From assembly GCA_024196135.1 (NCBI GenBank), contig JAMQCK010000475.1, forward strand, positions 1-21,897: DNA of 21,897 nt, read 5' to 3'. The notes beneath the pieces were generated by a model. It was not told the origin of the DNA and did no database searches. It saw only the letters and a list, made by a program, of their open reading frames with translations. Below are positions 1-8,105 of the stretch, in pieces. Both the position numbers and the translations under genes were made by a program. Numbering within the stretch: the stretch's first letter is position 1; each line of letters opens with the position of its first letter. The DNA is from Pleurotus ostreatus/Saccharomyces cerevisiae fusant (taxonomy: Eukaryota > Opisthokonta).

Positions 1-588
1 GAGTGATGCCCACTCGCGTCTCCAAGCGGATAGAGCACGAGCTTTGTTCTTCTCGCGAGCCCATGAGATGGTGGAGTGTAGGAGGGGGCCGTCGAGGCGC
101 TCTGCTCCTCGGTTTGCCAACGCGTCGGCGCGCTCGTTGCCCGCGATGCCCTGATGCCCGGGGATCCAGATCACCTCGACGCGGATGTCCGGTGCGCGTC
201 TAAGTACTTCGTCGATGTTGCGTCGGAAGATTATCGATGCACCCTGGGCGGGGTGATCAGAAGTGTCAGTAATAGTACGTACAGCTGCTTGGTTGTCAGT
301 AAAGTAGGTAATGGTGGTAGTATGCGGGTGTTGGGAAAGGTGTCGGTTGGCGAAGGCGGCTCCCGCGGCGAGGGCCCACATCTCGGCGTCGTAGACACCT
401 GCTCGGCGACCGAGAGGAATGTGCGCGGCGTGGATCTCGTGCCCGCGGGAGTAGGCGGCGAGACTCACGTGCTCGTATACCACGAACCAAGCTGAGCTCA
501 ATAATAATTCCATCTTCGTCTTTACCATCATGCTTCCGCAGTGCACAGAATGGCCTGCAGCGGTGAACTTCACTGCTATACGACGTCT
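1..588 (-). mobile_element. LINE-type retrotransposon ORF2 remnant: RNase H domain, cut by the window edge
   Basis: An open minus-strand frame runs from just after a TAA (589-591) to the left edge; the first ATG is at 531. It reads as an RNase H domain of the kind found at the C-terminal end of fungal non-LTR retrotransposon ORF2. Visible motifs are YDAEMWAL (catalytic Glu, codon 382-384), YFTDNQAAV (catalytic Asp, codon 295-297) and the closing PGHQGIAGNERADALAN, which carries the conserved His and last Asp. SAWFVVYEH, then YSRGHEIHAA, fits the first two strands of the fold. The expected first active-site motif T-D-G-S appears as H-C-G-S at 532-543, so one metal-binding Asp is lost. No reverse transcriptase can be read upstream, so this is a 5'-truncated, probably dead copy. 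Domain identity is confident; the exact LINE clade is not determined. Confidence 0.85.
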
Positions 589-591
589 TTA

Positions 592-1124
592 CAAGCCCGA
601 AACCTGTGATCTCGCATCAAAGATCATCGACTCGGTATGGGAGCATCCGCACCGACGTCTCTTTTGGGCTCCTCACAACTAAACCCCGCGCTTCTGGGCA
701 CGAGATCTACGCCTGCTACTGTCTCTATGTTTCCGTCTTCGTCGCCTTGCCTATACGTGACTTGTGGTCTTTCCCCTCGCCATCCATCGAAGCGGACCCC
801 CCTCCATCTACCGTTCGCTGCTTCACTGTTCCGGCGAATACATACTCACTTCATGCCGGCATGCCTTTCTAATGACGGCAGGCGCATGATCATCGGCATG
901 CGCGAGTCAATAAACTCCCAACGATACCCGGAAACAACAAAATGCCGGCGCGGGTGTCGAGGAGGAGCGGATCCCAATGTTCGATGCGCGTGAGTGCTCT
1001 GCACATCGCATCGTTGCACAAACCCTTATACCATCTCAGTGCTCTGCACCTCTTGCAGTGATGGAACGGGACTCCTGAGCGGGCGCAGCGATAGGGTCGC
1101 TACACCCAAGATGTGTACCCCGCG
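592..1124. other. Intergenic, no supported gene
   Basis: Open frames here are short and show no family features or codon pattern. A 12-bp direct repeat (agtgctctgcac) occurs at 994-1005 and 1038-1049, 44 bp apart. A 10-bp palindrome (atgccggcat) lies at 853-862. The right part is probably upstream regulatory DNA of the membrane-protein gene. Confidence 0.5.
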
Positions 1125-1151
1125 GACGTATATACGTCGAGGCGTATATAG
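1125..1151 (+). promoter_or_regulatory. TATA-type core promoter of the seven-transmembrane gene, next to a 14-bp palindrome
   Basis: gtatatag at 1144-1151 lies 64-71 bp ahead of the ATG at 1215, typical spacing for a fungal TATA promoter. Immediately upstream at 1125-1138 is the perfect palindrome gacgtatatacgtc, which itself contains a TATA core. The stretch between is pyrimidine-rich with several plausible initiator CA sites. The TATA call is supported by position; a role for the palindrome is inferred. Confidence 0.55.
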
Positions 1152-1214
1152 GCAGGTCCGTATCACCCTGCCCGCCTCACTCAGTCTCATCACTTCCGCT
1201 CATTTGCTCCCCTT

Positions 1215-2724
1215 ATGTCTCTCCCTCGACAACTAATCTCGATCTGCTCTGGCTTCGGGCTCCCAGAAATGATCGTGCAAACCGCGGTCGAATGCGTGTG
1301 TTATGGTGTGTCCACAACCTCACCTCTTGCATATCGCTACTCGTGCGCATGTCAATTTCTGCTGGCAGGTGTGCAGATGACCATCCTTGTGGCTACTTGG
1401 GTTGCTCTAGGGTGCGTACGAACGGCCTACTGAAGGATATCTCGTCGTACCGTGATGTGTAGCCCGCCGTCGAGAAGCTTTTCATACAGATCGCCATATC
1501 CAACAGGTCTCACGGATTTGGGGAACGCTATGGGGGCCCCATATATCGACGATACCTGTCTCCTACTTTCTTTCTTCCTTCCACAACTCGCAGCGCAACA
1601 TTCTGGTAGTGATACTAACCAAGCACTGCCAGACGTCGCCCAACCTGGTCCCTCCCCTCCGTATTGGCGCTCGTCAGCATTGGCATCTGCTCCACCCTGG
1701 CGATCGCTCTTCTCGCAATGAATCGCACGGACTCAGCGCGAGCGCGGGCATTCTCCTCCTGCCAGTACGGGGCGGGAGTCGTGAGCGTTGTGGACCCGCT
1801 CGCGCTCATGGCGACGCGGTGCAACGTGCGTGCGGGGCACCTGTTGAGACTGCGCGCCAGACAACTGACTCGGAGGCCACCTGGGTAGTACCTGGCGGAC
1901 GCGGCGGTCATCGTGTGGCGCGCGTGGGTGCTGTGGCCGCGCAACCGCTGGGCGCAGGCCGCGCTAGCCGCAAGCATGCTCGCGGTCGCGGGTGAGGGAC
2001 AGTCCCCGGCCTCAATCCGGCGGTGCTGACGCGCGGCAGCGGGCGTGGTGTTGGAATACGGCCTCCTTTGGGTGTGGCAGCAGCCGTACGATGCGCCTCC
2101 CCAGGACCGTCTCGGGCTCTACAAGCTGCGCATGCTGGTGTGGCTCGCGCCCATGATCGGCGCCAATGCCCTCTCAACTGCGCTGATTGGAAGGCGTGTC
2201 TGGTGAGTGCTGCATGTCCGCTCTCGCCTCGTACCCATTACCTGGCAGGAAGTACCAGCGCAACATCAGGGGCTCGCTGAGAAGGCTGACTGGGCCGACA
2301 AGCGTAGAGCGGGTGCTGACTCTCCTTCTCGCGGCCGGTATTTTGTACTGCATGGCATGGGTACGTCTCCCGACTACCGCATAATTTTATCCGACCGCTG
2401 ACGACCGTGGCCCGCCAGATCATCTACCTCGTCGTCGTCGTCAATATCGACTCGGACGCCCTGCTGCATATCCAAGGGCTGGACACTATCATCGATACGG
2501 CGTACAGGTCGTTTGCGGTACGGCATATGGGGGGAGGGGTCCTCGGCTCGTGAGCTGATGCGCAAGTGCGGTCACAGGGCATATACACGGCAGTGATTGT
2601 CCTCTCCGCTGCTTTGCAGCGCCACGAAACGAAGGAGCTGCGCTCTACGCAGGTAGCGCGTGCGATGCGCCTCGCTGGCCCTCATGGTGCGCCAACGAAA
2701 GGGGAAATGGCGGGCCCTGGATGA
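1215..2724 (+). CDS. Seven-transmembrane integral membrane protein, basidiomycete family, 8 exons
   Basis: No single long frame exists, but eight exons join in frame: 1215-1305, 1369-1411, 1633-1825, 1889-1991, 2040-2202, 2249-2360, 2419-2517 and 2578-2724. They total 951 nt, giving 316 residues. All introns are GT-AG; seven are 46-63 bp and one is 221 bp (1412-1632), with a strong CTAAC branch site near its 3' end. The product has about seven hydrophobic spans. It carries features common in agaricomycete seven-span proteins of unknown function: DAAVIVWRAWVLW after span 3, NALSTALIGRRVW at the end of span 5, a basic loop followed by VERVLTLLLAAGILYCMAW, and GIYTAVIVLSAALQ in the last span. 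These proteins sit in membranes and may be receptor-like, but no ligand or partner is known. The in-frame TAG at 1886-1888 is the 3' splice site of intron 3, not a nonsense mutation. The second intron is the least certain part and could hide a small exon. Confidence 0.75.
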
Positions 2725-3370
2725 CTAGCGTTGCCTCTACTAGGCTGGGGAGTTGAAGATTGTTCAACTCCTTATCAAAATACCAGCAATCAGTGTCGAT
2801 GTCGATGTAGCCGATGCGGGTCAGATGAGGGCGAAGCTCCCTCAGGAACCAACCGAGAAGGTCATTGCCAGCGGGCTCCTGGTGCGAGAGCCGAAGGGGC
2901 AGGCTCCCAGAAAGTGAGATGTGATCTACGACACGATCCAAGTGTGAGTGGTATTTCCCCTTTGGTCCACGAACCATCGTGGGGATGTCCACCCACAGTC
3001 GCGGTGTACTCCGCACAATCGCCCGCCACTCGCAGCAGACGCAGGATAGGATGTAGACGGTGATGTAGGCCTTGCCGCTCGACTCTGTATCGTCGTCGTA
3101 GAGTACAACAAAGATCTCGGAGAGAAGCTCTGGGGGAAGGCGCCGGACGGGCGACGTGATAGACTTGTGAACGTTCAGCTGCCTGAAAATCCGTTTTCGC
3201 AGACCAAGCAGGCGCTCGATCTCGGCGTCAATCACCGATACCTCGGACGAGAGCTCGCGCGACATCTCGTGGATATTCTGCATCTCGCTAGCGGAAGGGA
3301 CGAACCCACTGCGCTGCAAGTCGAGATTTGCCATCGAAGTGGCCTGCTCGAGGAGGTCTTCGGCGCGCAT
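2645..3370 (-). CDS. F-box protein, short form probably truncated at the C-terminus
   Basis: This is a single-exon frame of 241 residues. Residues about 30-66 form a heptad-like segment (SSEVSVIDAEIERLLGLRKR), common just before the F-box in agaricomycete proteins. The F-box starts at about residue 73 with SPVRRLPPELLSEIF and continues through CVCCEWRAIVRSTPRLWVDI. F-box proteins are SCF ubiquitin-ligase adaptors: the F-box binds Skp1 and the C-terminal part recruits the substrate. Here the leucine-rich C-terminal half stops soon after LQLPSLVEATLVI, whereas relatives usually run to about 450-600 residues. The last 80 bp overlap the final exon of the convergent membrane-protein gene, and the closing residues look unrelated to F-box proteins. 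It may therefore be a truncated pseudogene or a minimal F-box protein. It lies on the same strand as the upstream SET gene, 355 bp beyond that gene's stop. Confidence 0.7.
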   Translation of the reverse strand: MRAEDLLEQATSMANLDLQRSGFVPSASEMQNIHEMSRELSSEVSVIDAEIERLLGLRKRIFRQLNVHKSITSPVRRLPPELLSEIFVVLYDDDTESSGKAYITVYILSCVCCEWRAIVRSTPRLWVDIPTMVRGPKGKYHSHLDRVVDHISLSGSLPLRLSHQEPAGNDLLGWFLRELRPHLTRIGYIDIDTDCWYFDKELNNLQLPSLVEATLVIQGPPFPLSLAHHEGQRGASHALPA

Positions 3371-3633
3371 ATTGAATGCGACGCTTGGTAAGTGAAGACA
3401 GTGCTAAAAAGTTACGGTAGATGAGTTACTCGGAGACGTCAGGATACCGATTAACCTACTCTCGAAAGCCAGCAGTCAGAGATGATGATGAACGCAAGCA
3501 ACCGCGCGTCGAGCTCGTGATGTCCGCGTGTCATATTTTCGCGATCACATGATGCAGGTTCAACTTTTTCTCCGACGGAGAAATGCGTCTATACGGGAAG
3601 CCATTATGAAGCTATAGTCTACAGGTCGTATCT

Positions 3634-3719
3634 AAGGCCTTCCGACGTGGCATCCTAAGCCTTCCGACGTGGCATTTCAAGCGATCCGAAGTCGGATTCC
3701 AAGCCCTCCGAGCTCGAAC
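3634..3719. repeat. Degenerate 22-bp tandem repeat, about four units
   Basis: Units at 3634-3656, 3657-3678, 3679-3700 and 3701-3719 follow the pattern aagccttccgacgtggcatt plus two bases. The first two are nearly identical and the later ones drift. A related stretch, aagcccttccgaacttcgcc (3740-3759), lies inside the last codons of the neighbouring SET gene, so the array seems to be made of 3'-end sequence of that gene. The rest of the 355-bp spacer (3371-3633) shows nothing else recognisable and presumably holds the F-box gene promoter. Confidence 0.7.
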
Positions 3720-3725
3720 TACACT

Positions 3726-5492
3726 CTACTCGCGGAGGAAAGCCCTTCCGAACTTCGCCAAGGAGAGGGCGTTGAGTTTCTGCTCGAGCGCCTTCACCTT
3801 GTCCACGGGCTCGTGCTTCTCCTCAGGCTCGCTCTCGTCCCCTTCGACTTCGTTCTCCTTCTTCTCCTCGACCTTGCTCTCCTGCTCCACCTCGCTCTTC
3901 TCCTTCTCTACAAGGTCGCTCGCGTTGGCGTCCACCTCGCTCTCGTCGCTCTTCTCCCCCTCCAGCTCGCTCTCCGTCTCCTTCGAGTCCCCCTCTTTCT
4001 CCTCCTGCTCCTGTTCACCCCTCTCCTCCGCCTCGCTTTTCGCACCCGTCGCCTCCGGCGCCTTCTCCCCCTCCGGCGCCTTCTCCTCCTTCTCTTCCCC
4101 CTTCGTTTCCTTCTCCTCCAGCTGGCTATCCTCCTCTTCAGGCTTGCTCTCCGTCTCCTTCGACTCCCCCTCCTTCTTCTCTGACTCCTTCTCTTCCTTA
4201 CCCTTCTCCTCCTCTGTACCCTTCTCCTCCATATCGCTCTTGTTCTCATCAAGCTTGCTCTCCGCTTCCTTCGAGACTCCCTCCTTCTCCGAGTCCTTTT
4301 CTGCCTCCTTTTCCTCCTCCGCAGTCTTCTCCTCCCGATAGATCTTCAACAACAGCCGATTCGCCTCATAGTACTCCGGCAGCACCTCCGCGCCCTCCTT
4401 CTCGATCAGCTCGATAACCGAGAGCAGCATCTCGCGCTTCGCGTCATTCGACTCAAGCTCCTGCACCTTGTCGAACTTGGCGAAGACATCGTCCCGACGC
4501 GCATCGGATGCGGAACCGTCTTTGCAGGCGGGGCAGTCGCACTTGATGTTGTAGGGCGCCAGGGCGGCCGCGCGCTCGGCTGTCGACAAGGAGGGGTTGC
4601 AGTAGGTGATGGTGATCTCCTCGTCGGGCTGGATATCGCGGATGGCGCGCAGGCTGCCGGAGAAAGATAGGCTGTCCCAGGTGAAGACAGCGTTCGGGGT
4701 ACAGCTAGAGGAATGTCGTTAGTACAACTAACCATACAATGATCAAGATACCACTCGCCTATGGTTCACCCTTGACAACTTGTCGAAGAGGCCCGTATAC
4801 GTTGCGCTACCGCCCGGCATCCCAGAGAACGTGAAGCCCTGCAGCACATCCCGCCCATTCGTGTACATACGCCCCACCAGATTGCCGCACCCGCTAAAGT
4901 CAGGCGAGTTGGTGAGCGCCAAGAACGCATTTCGGTTCTTCGGCACCATCCGCTGCACCATGACCTCGATCTGGAACTCCATGTCGACGACGCGGCTCAC
5001 GAGCGAGGGTGGATTGCGGAAGAGGCCCATCTGCGGGCCCGTGTACGGCGGCGGGCCGAGCGCGCGCACCATGAGGGGCCGCTCGGCGAGGATGAGGTCG
5101 CCAGCGCTCAGAGCGCGAGATGCAAACATGCCGAGGCCCTTCTTTCCGGCGGGGGAGATGCGGTGCGCGGGAGAGGCGGGCTGGGTGAGTGGCTTCGGGA
5201 AGTCCTTCTGCGCGTAGAGCTTGCGCTTGGTGGCGGCGTCGAGCATGATCTCGGAGGTGCCGTCGCGCAGAAGCACGTCCTTGGGTGTTCGGTTGACGGC
5301 GGGGATCGTGGTGCATATGGCTCGGCCATTGCCTACGTTCATGTACATGTCGTTCCGGTGGCGCGGGGTGTTGTCCTCAGGACGATGCGGGTCATCTGAG
5401 GGAGGGCGTCAGATGAAGCATGGAATGCCACACATCGACTTACTGAGGAGGCCCATCGACACGATGTGCATTATGGCGTCGTCGGTCATCAT
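3726..5492 (-). CDS. SET-domain protein 1 (SMYD-like lysine methyltransferase family) with acidic insert, 3 exons
   Basis: Exons are 5492-5444, 5395-4759 and 4704-3726, 1665 nt in all, for 554 residues. SET motifs are GKKGLGMFASRALSAGDLIL (from about residue 100), the pseudoknot NHSCTPNA (Asn227-Cys230), the catalytic-Tyr region ITITYC (Tyr263) and a post-SET zinc cluster CDCPAC (Cys284, 286, 289). Such proteins transfer methyl groups from S-adenosylmethionine to protein lysines; the substrate is unknown. There is no MYND finger. The NHSC codons are split by intron 4758-4705. Its donor is GC (AG|GCGAGT), and a GT donor nearby does not restore the motif. Residues about 353-525 are Glu/Lys/Ser-rich low complexity, after which a helix EQKLNALSLAKFGRAF resumes as in the neighbouring paralogue. 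The start was chosen at 5492 because a 49-nt first exon (MMTDDAIMHIVSMGLL) matches the layout of the paralogue and a TATA box lies upstream. A second ATG follows directly at 5489. Confidence 0.85.
3824..4334 (-). repeat. Acidic low-complexity coding insert with about three imperfect protein repeats
   Basis: Within SET protein 1 this stretch encodes about 170 residues dominated by Glu, Lys, Ser and Asp. Three imperfect repeats begin with KEGVSKEAESKLDENKSDME, KEGESKETESKPEEEDSQLE and KEGDSKETESELEGEKSDES, separated by Glu/Lys filler. On the plus strand the same DNA gives long Ser/Phe- and Leu-rich open frames, which are artefacts of the GAG/AAG-rich codons. The region is predicted to be disordered or a charged single helix. 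Confidence 0.8.
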
Positions 5493-5585
5493 GTTTGCTG
5501 AAGGGAGCTGGAGGGCGGGTGCGAAATGGGAGAAGGCTGAGAGGTGGTTGTGGGACGAGGGAGAGGAAGATGACGACGGGCCTGG

Positions 5586-5592
5586 TTATATA
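5586..5592 (-). promoter_or_regulatory. TATA box of SET gene 1
   Basis: On the minus strand the sequence reads cctatataacc. It lies about 95 bp upstream of the ATG at 5492, with pyrimidine-rich DNA between. This supports the upstream 49-nt first exon over a start inside exon 2. Confidence 0.6.
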
Positions 5593-5774
5593 GGTCGGGC
5601 GGCGGTCAAAGCGCATCCATGGACAAATCAAACGCGTCATGAACGGTTCGCAGCTGGCCTTTGCGTCGGGCCAAGAGTCACAAGCAAGAAAATAAATAGA
5701 ATATGTCCACATTTGGCCTTTCATGTTCGGGTTCAATGCGTGTGTTCTGAAAGACCTATGGCGCGAGAACGATT

Positions 5775-6190
5775 TTGCAGCATCCGAGTATCACAAAGCT
5801 CCCTCATTCGCACGCGCTCCAGATTTTCGCGCAAATTTCAGGGTAGCCGCAGTGCATTGTTGAGTGAAATGCCGACGTGATGGTGAAAGCCGACAAGAAC
5901 AATGTATTACCATTTTGAGCACGGACAGAGACCGGCTATTGCCGACGTGCCACGTGCACCATTGTTGTTCAGCTAGCCGAATCGACCTTTGTCTGACGCG
6001 CTCATCTTCTGGCCGATCTTGTCGCTGCTGAAAACACATGCAAAGATACCCACATACTGTCATCTCGGCGAAATATGCGATCTCCCATCGCATCACCTCT
6101 GCACCCGCCTCCTCGACGAGCAGTCCAATGAAAGAGGGCGACTGTTCGACCAGCTTCGGTGTCCTGGCTAAGTAAGCCACTCTGAAAATA
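5775..6190 (-). pseudogene. Decayed relic of an unidentified gene family (copy A)
   Basis: No intact frame is left, but minus-strand pieces match the relic at 11838-12447. In order: MRWEIAYFAEM (compare DRWEFVFNCWDEI), FACVFSSDKIGQKMSASDK (compare FACILCGNKIEKKMDAQDK), then in a shifted frame GNSRSLSVLKMVIHCS (compare GKSRPLFVLGKVILFS). In both copies the last block runs across a GTAATA splice-donor-like sequence at the same place. Frameshifts and stops separate the pieces, and the C-terminal exon of the better copy cannot be found here. The family is unknown to me. The LCGNKI string resembles the NKxD box of small GTPases such as Ran, but that is a weak hint. The copy lies between SET genes 1 and 2. 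Confidence 0.55.
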
Positions 6191-6222
6191 AATAGACATA
6201 TATCTGCGAACGTATAACTAAT

Positions 6223-7541
6223 CTACTTCATGTGATACAGAATACTGCCGTCCAGCATCGGCCACACACCCTCGTACTTCGCAGGCTCGAACGGCTCACG
6301 ACGCTGCGCCCAAGATATCGCGTTCAGTTTCTCCTCGCACGCCTGCGCCTTTGCCACGTCCCGCGCCCACCTGTAGTACCGCGTCAGATGCACGTGCGAT
6401 AGGTAGTAGTGGTCCATAGACTCCAGTCCTTCTTCCTCGATGCGGTGAATGACATCGCGGTACCCAAGTTCCACGCCGATGTCCGACGTGAGGGGGAACG
6501 GTAGTGCATCATATTCTGCGATGATCTGGTCGCAGCGTATATCCGCGGCATCCCCCTCGACGCATGCGCGGCAGTCGCACTCGAAGCCCCAGGGCGCAAG
6601 CAAGGTTTTGCGCTCGCTGTACAGGCGGTCGACCTTGCCACAGTACGAGACAGTGATCTCATCGCCGGGCGCAATGTCTCGAACGGCGCGCAGGCTGCCA
6701 GAGAAGGTGTCAGAGTCCCAGTGGTACGAGGCATTCGGGCGACAACTAGAGCACACGGTCGTTTAGTTCGCATAGGACACATGGATAAGAACGCAACACG
6801 CACCTGTGGTTCATGCGCGAAAGCTGATCAAAGACAGCGAGATACTGGCCATCCTGGCCTTCGAGGCCTGCGAATTTGTACCCGCCCAGTGCCGGCCATG
6901 CATTGTTGCGCGTGCGCGATAGCAGCGGGCCAGACCCGGCGCGATGCTCACTGTGGGAGCACATCAGCGCGAGAAACTCCTCGCGCTTCTCCTTGGGCAT
7001 GCGGTTGAGCGAGAGCTCTAAGTTCTTCTCTCGCTCTTCTATGGTGTACCCAACTTGTTCAGCGGGGACAGCACGGCATATCATGTGGTCGCACGCGTCG
7101 CACGCAGCCCTACATATGGGCTGAACAATGAAGGGCCGCTCGTTGACGATGAGGGCGCCCGTGCGCAGACGGCGGGTGGCAAACATGCCCAATCCTTTCT
7201 CGCCGGCGGTACCGATACGGCATGTGGGCACGAGAAGGCGGGTGAGCGGCTTGGGGAAGCCCGGTTGGGCGAAGAGGGCGTCCCTGGTCTCGATGTCGAG
7301 CATAGCTTCGGTGGCACCATCCTGAGGGGTTCCAGCGGTGGCAATGGTGGTGAAGACGACGAAGCGGTCGGTGCTCTTGTGCGGGAAAGCTATGTCTTTT
7401 CCTGGGATGCATATCGAGCAATCGGCGTCGTCGCATTTACCTGGTCCTGCGTGATGTGAGGAGATATTACAGTGAGGTATACAATAGCGTACCGTGCGCC
7501 TCTGCCATTTTCCGCATCGCGGTAGCGATATCGAAGCCCAT
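6223..7541 (-). CDS. SET-domain protein 2 (SMYD-like lysine methyltransferase family), 3 exons
   Basis: Exons are 7541-7493, 7446-6804 and 6745-6223, 1215 nt in all, for 404 residues. The SET core reads GEKGLGMFATRRLRTGALIV (from about residue 98), NHSCRPNA (Asn229-Cys232), ITVSYC (Tyr265) and a post-SET cluster CDCRAC (Cys287, 289, 292). The family methylates protein lysines using S-adenosylmethionine. It is a tandem paralogue of SET gene 1: the first exon is 49 nt in both, both first introns are phase 1, and both second introns split the Ser codon of NHSC. The linker PGFPKPLTR matches DFPKPLTQ, and the C-terminal helix ACEEKLNAISWAQ matches ALEQKLNALSLAK. It has no acidic insert and its introns are GT-AG. 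A Cys-rich stretch CDDADCSIC (residues 21-29) is not shared. A longer reading from an ATG at 7642 was rejected because it runs through the TATA box and intron 1. Confidence 0.85.
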
Positions 7542-7611
7542 TCTTGCGGAGTACGGTATACAGGGGGGAAAGAGATAGATAGAGAGGGAGGGAGTGACTT
7601 TGCTGAGCTAC

Positions 7612-7618
7612 CTTTATA
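7612..7618 (-). promoter_or_regulatory. TATA box of SET gene 2
   Basis: The minus strand reads ggtataaagg, about 70 bp upstream of the ATG at 7541. A pyrimidine-rich tract (ccctccctctctatctatct) follows, as expected for a fungal core promoter. Confidence 0.65.
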
Positions 7619-8105
7619 CCTGACGAGCATAGGCATTGCCACTGACCATGCAGTCCGATCATCCTTTGACCGTCATGCCGCTTTCAATGGAGACCGGATA
7701 TGAAAAATTCGCCAGCCCAATGCATCAAAGAGAAACATAAGCGCAGCTTGACGACCACTTGTAGGCGATGACTTTGTGGGTTTCCCCCGTGCATTGCTGT
7801 CGAGATCTCATCAAAGTGCCAAGCAAACAGGGACCCGAGGCTGGCACGAGGCGATGGCCACCCTGAAATTCCACCATGTTGGCGGTTGGGAGCAAACGTG
7901 ATTTGACTCCAGACACGTGGACTTGCCTTTGTTCCAAATCGGGATCAGCGATCGGGGCGCTTGTTTCCTGCCATCACCTTCCTTTCTGAGCCCGCTCCCC
8001 TTGAGGCGTTCACACAAGTTCACCATCAGGTCAGTCGCGGGTAGCTCAGCAATAATGTGATGCTGGCGCTCAATGGATTGCGACTGTTTACGCAGCACTC
8101 TCAAC
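7619..8105. other. Divergent promoter region between SET gene 2 and the ADAL-like gene
   Basis: No gene is supported. The region separates two divergently transcribed genes. Near the plus-strand gene an inverted repeat cagtcgc (8032-8038) / gcgactg (8082-8088) encloses about 43 bp. I see no convincing TATA box for the plus-strand gene. Confidence 0.5.

Noticed and set aside
1886..1888. In-frame TAG suggesting that the membrane-protein gene is a pseudogene
   Set aside because: It is the end of a well-formed 63-bp intron (1826-1888); splicing joins TRCN to YLADAAV in frame.
3634..3719. CRISPR-like array
   Set aside because: The units are directly adjacent with no spacers, in a eukaryotic genome; this is a simple tandem repeat.
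3669..4341. Long Leu-rich and Ser/Phe-rich plus-strand frames
   Set aside because: They are antisense shadows of the Glu/Lys-rich repeat codons of SET gene 1 and have no independent signals.
5221..5880. 219-codon plus-strand frame
   Set aside because: It overlaps exon 1, the promoter and part of exon 2 of SET gene 1 on the opposite strand and has no recognisable content.
7542..7642. Longer N-terminus for SET protein 2 starting at ATG 7642
   Set aside because: That reading passes through the TATA box, the leader and intron 1; the paralogue supports a 49-nt first exon starting at 7541.
8032..8088. Possible structured RNA or tRNA (7-bp stem, gtagctcagc-like string)
   Set aside because: No anticodon arm, T-loop or acceptor stem can be drawn; it is only an inverted repeat.
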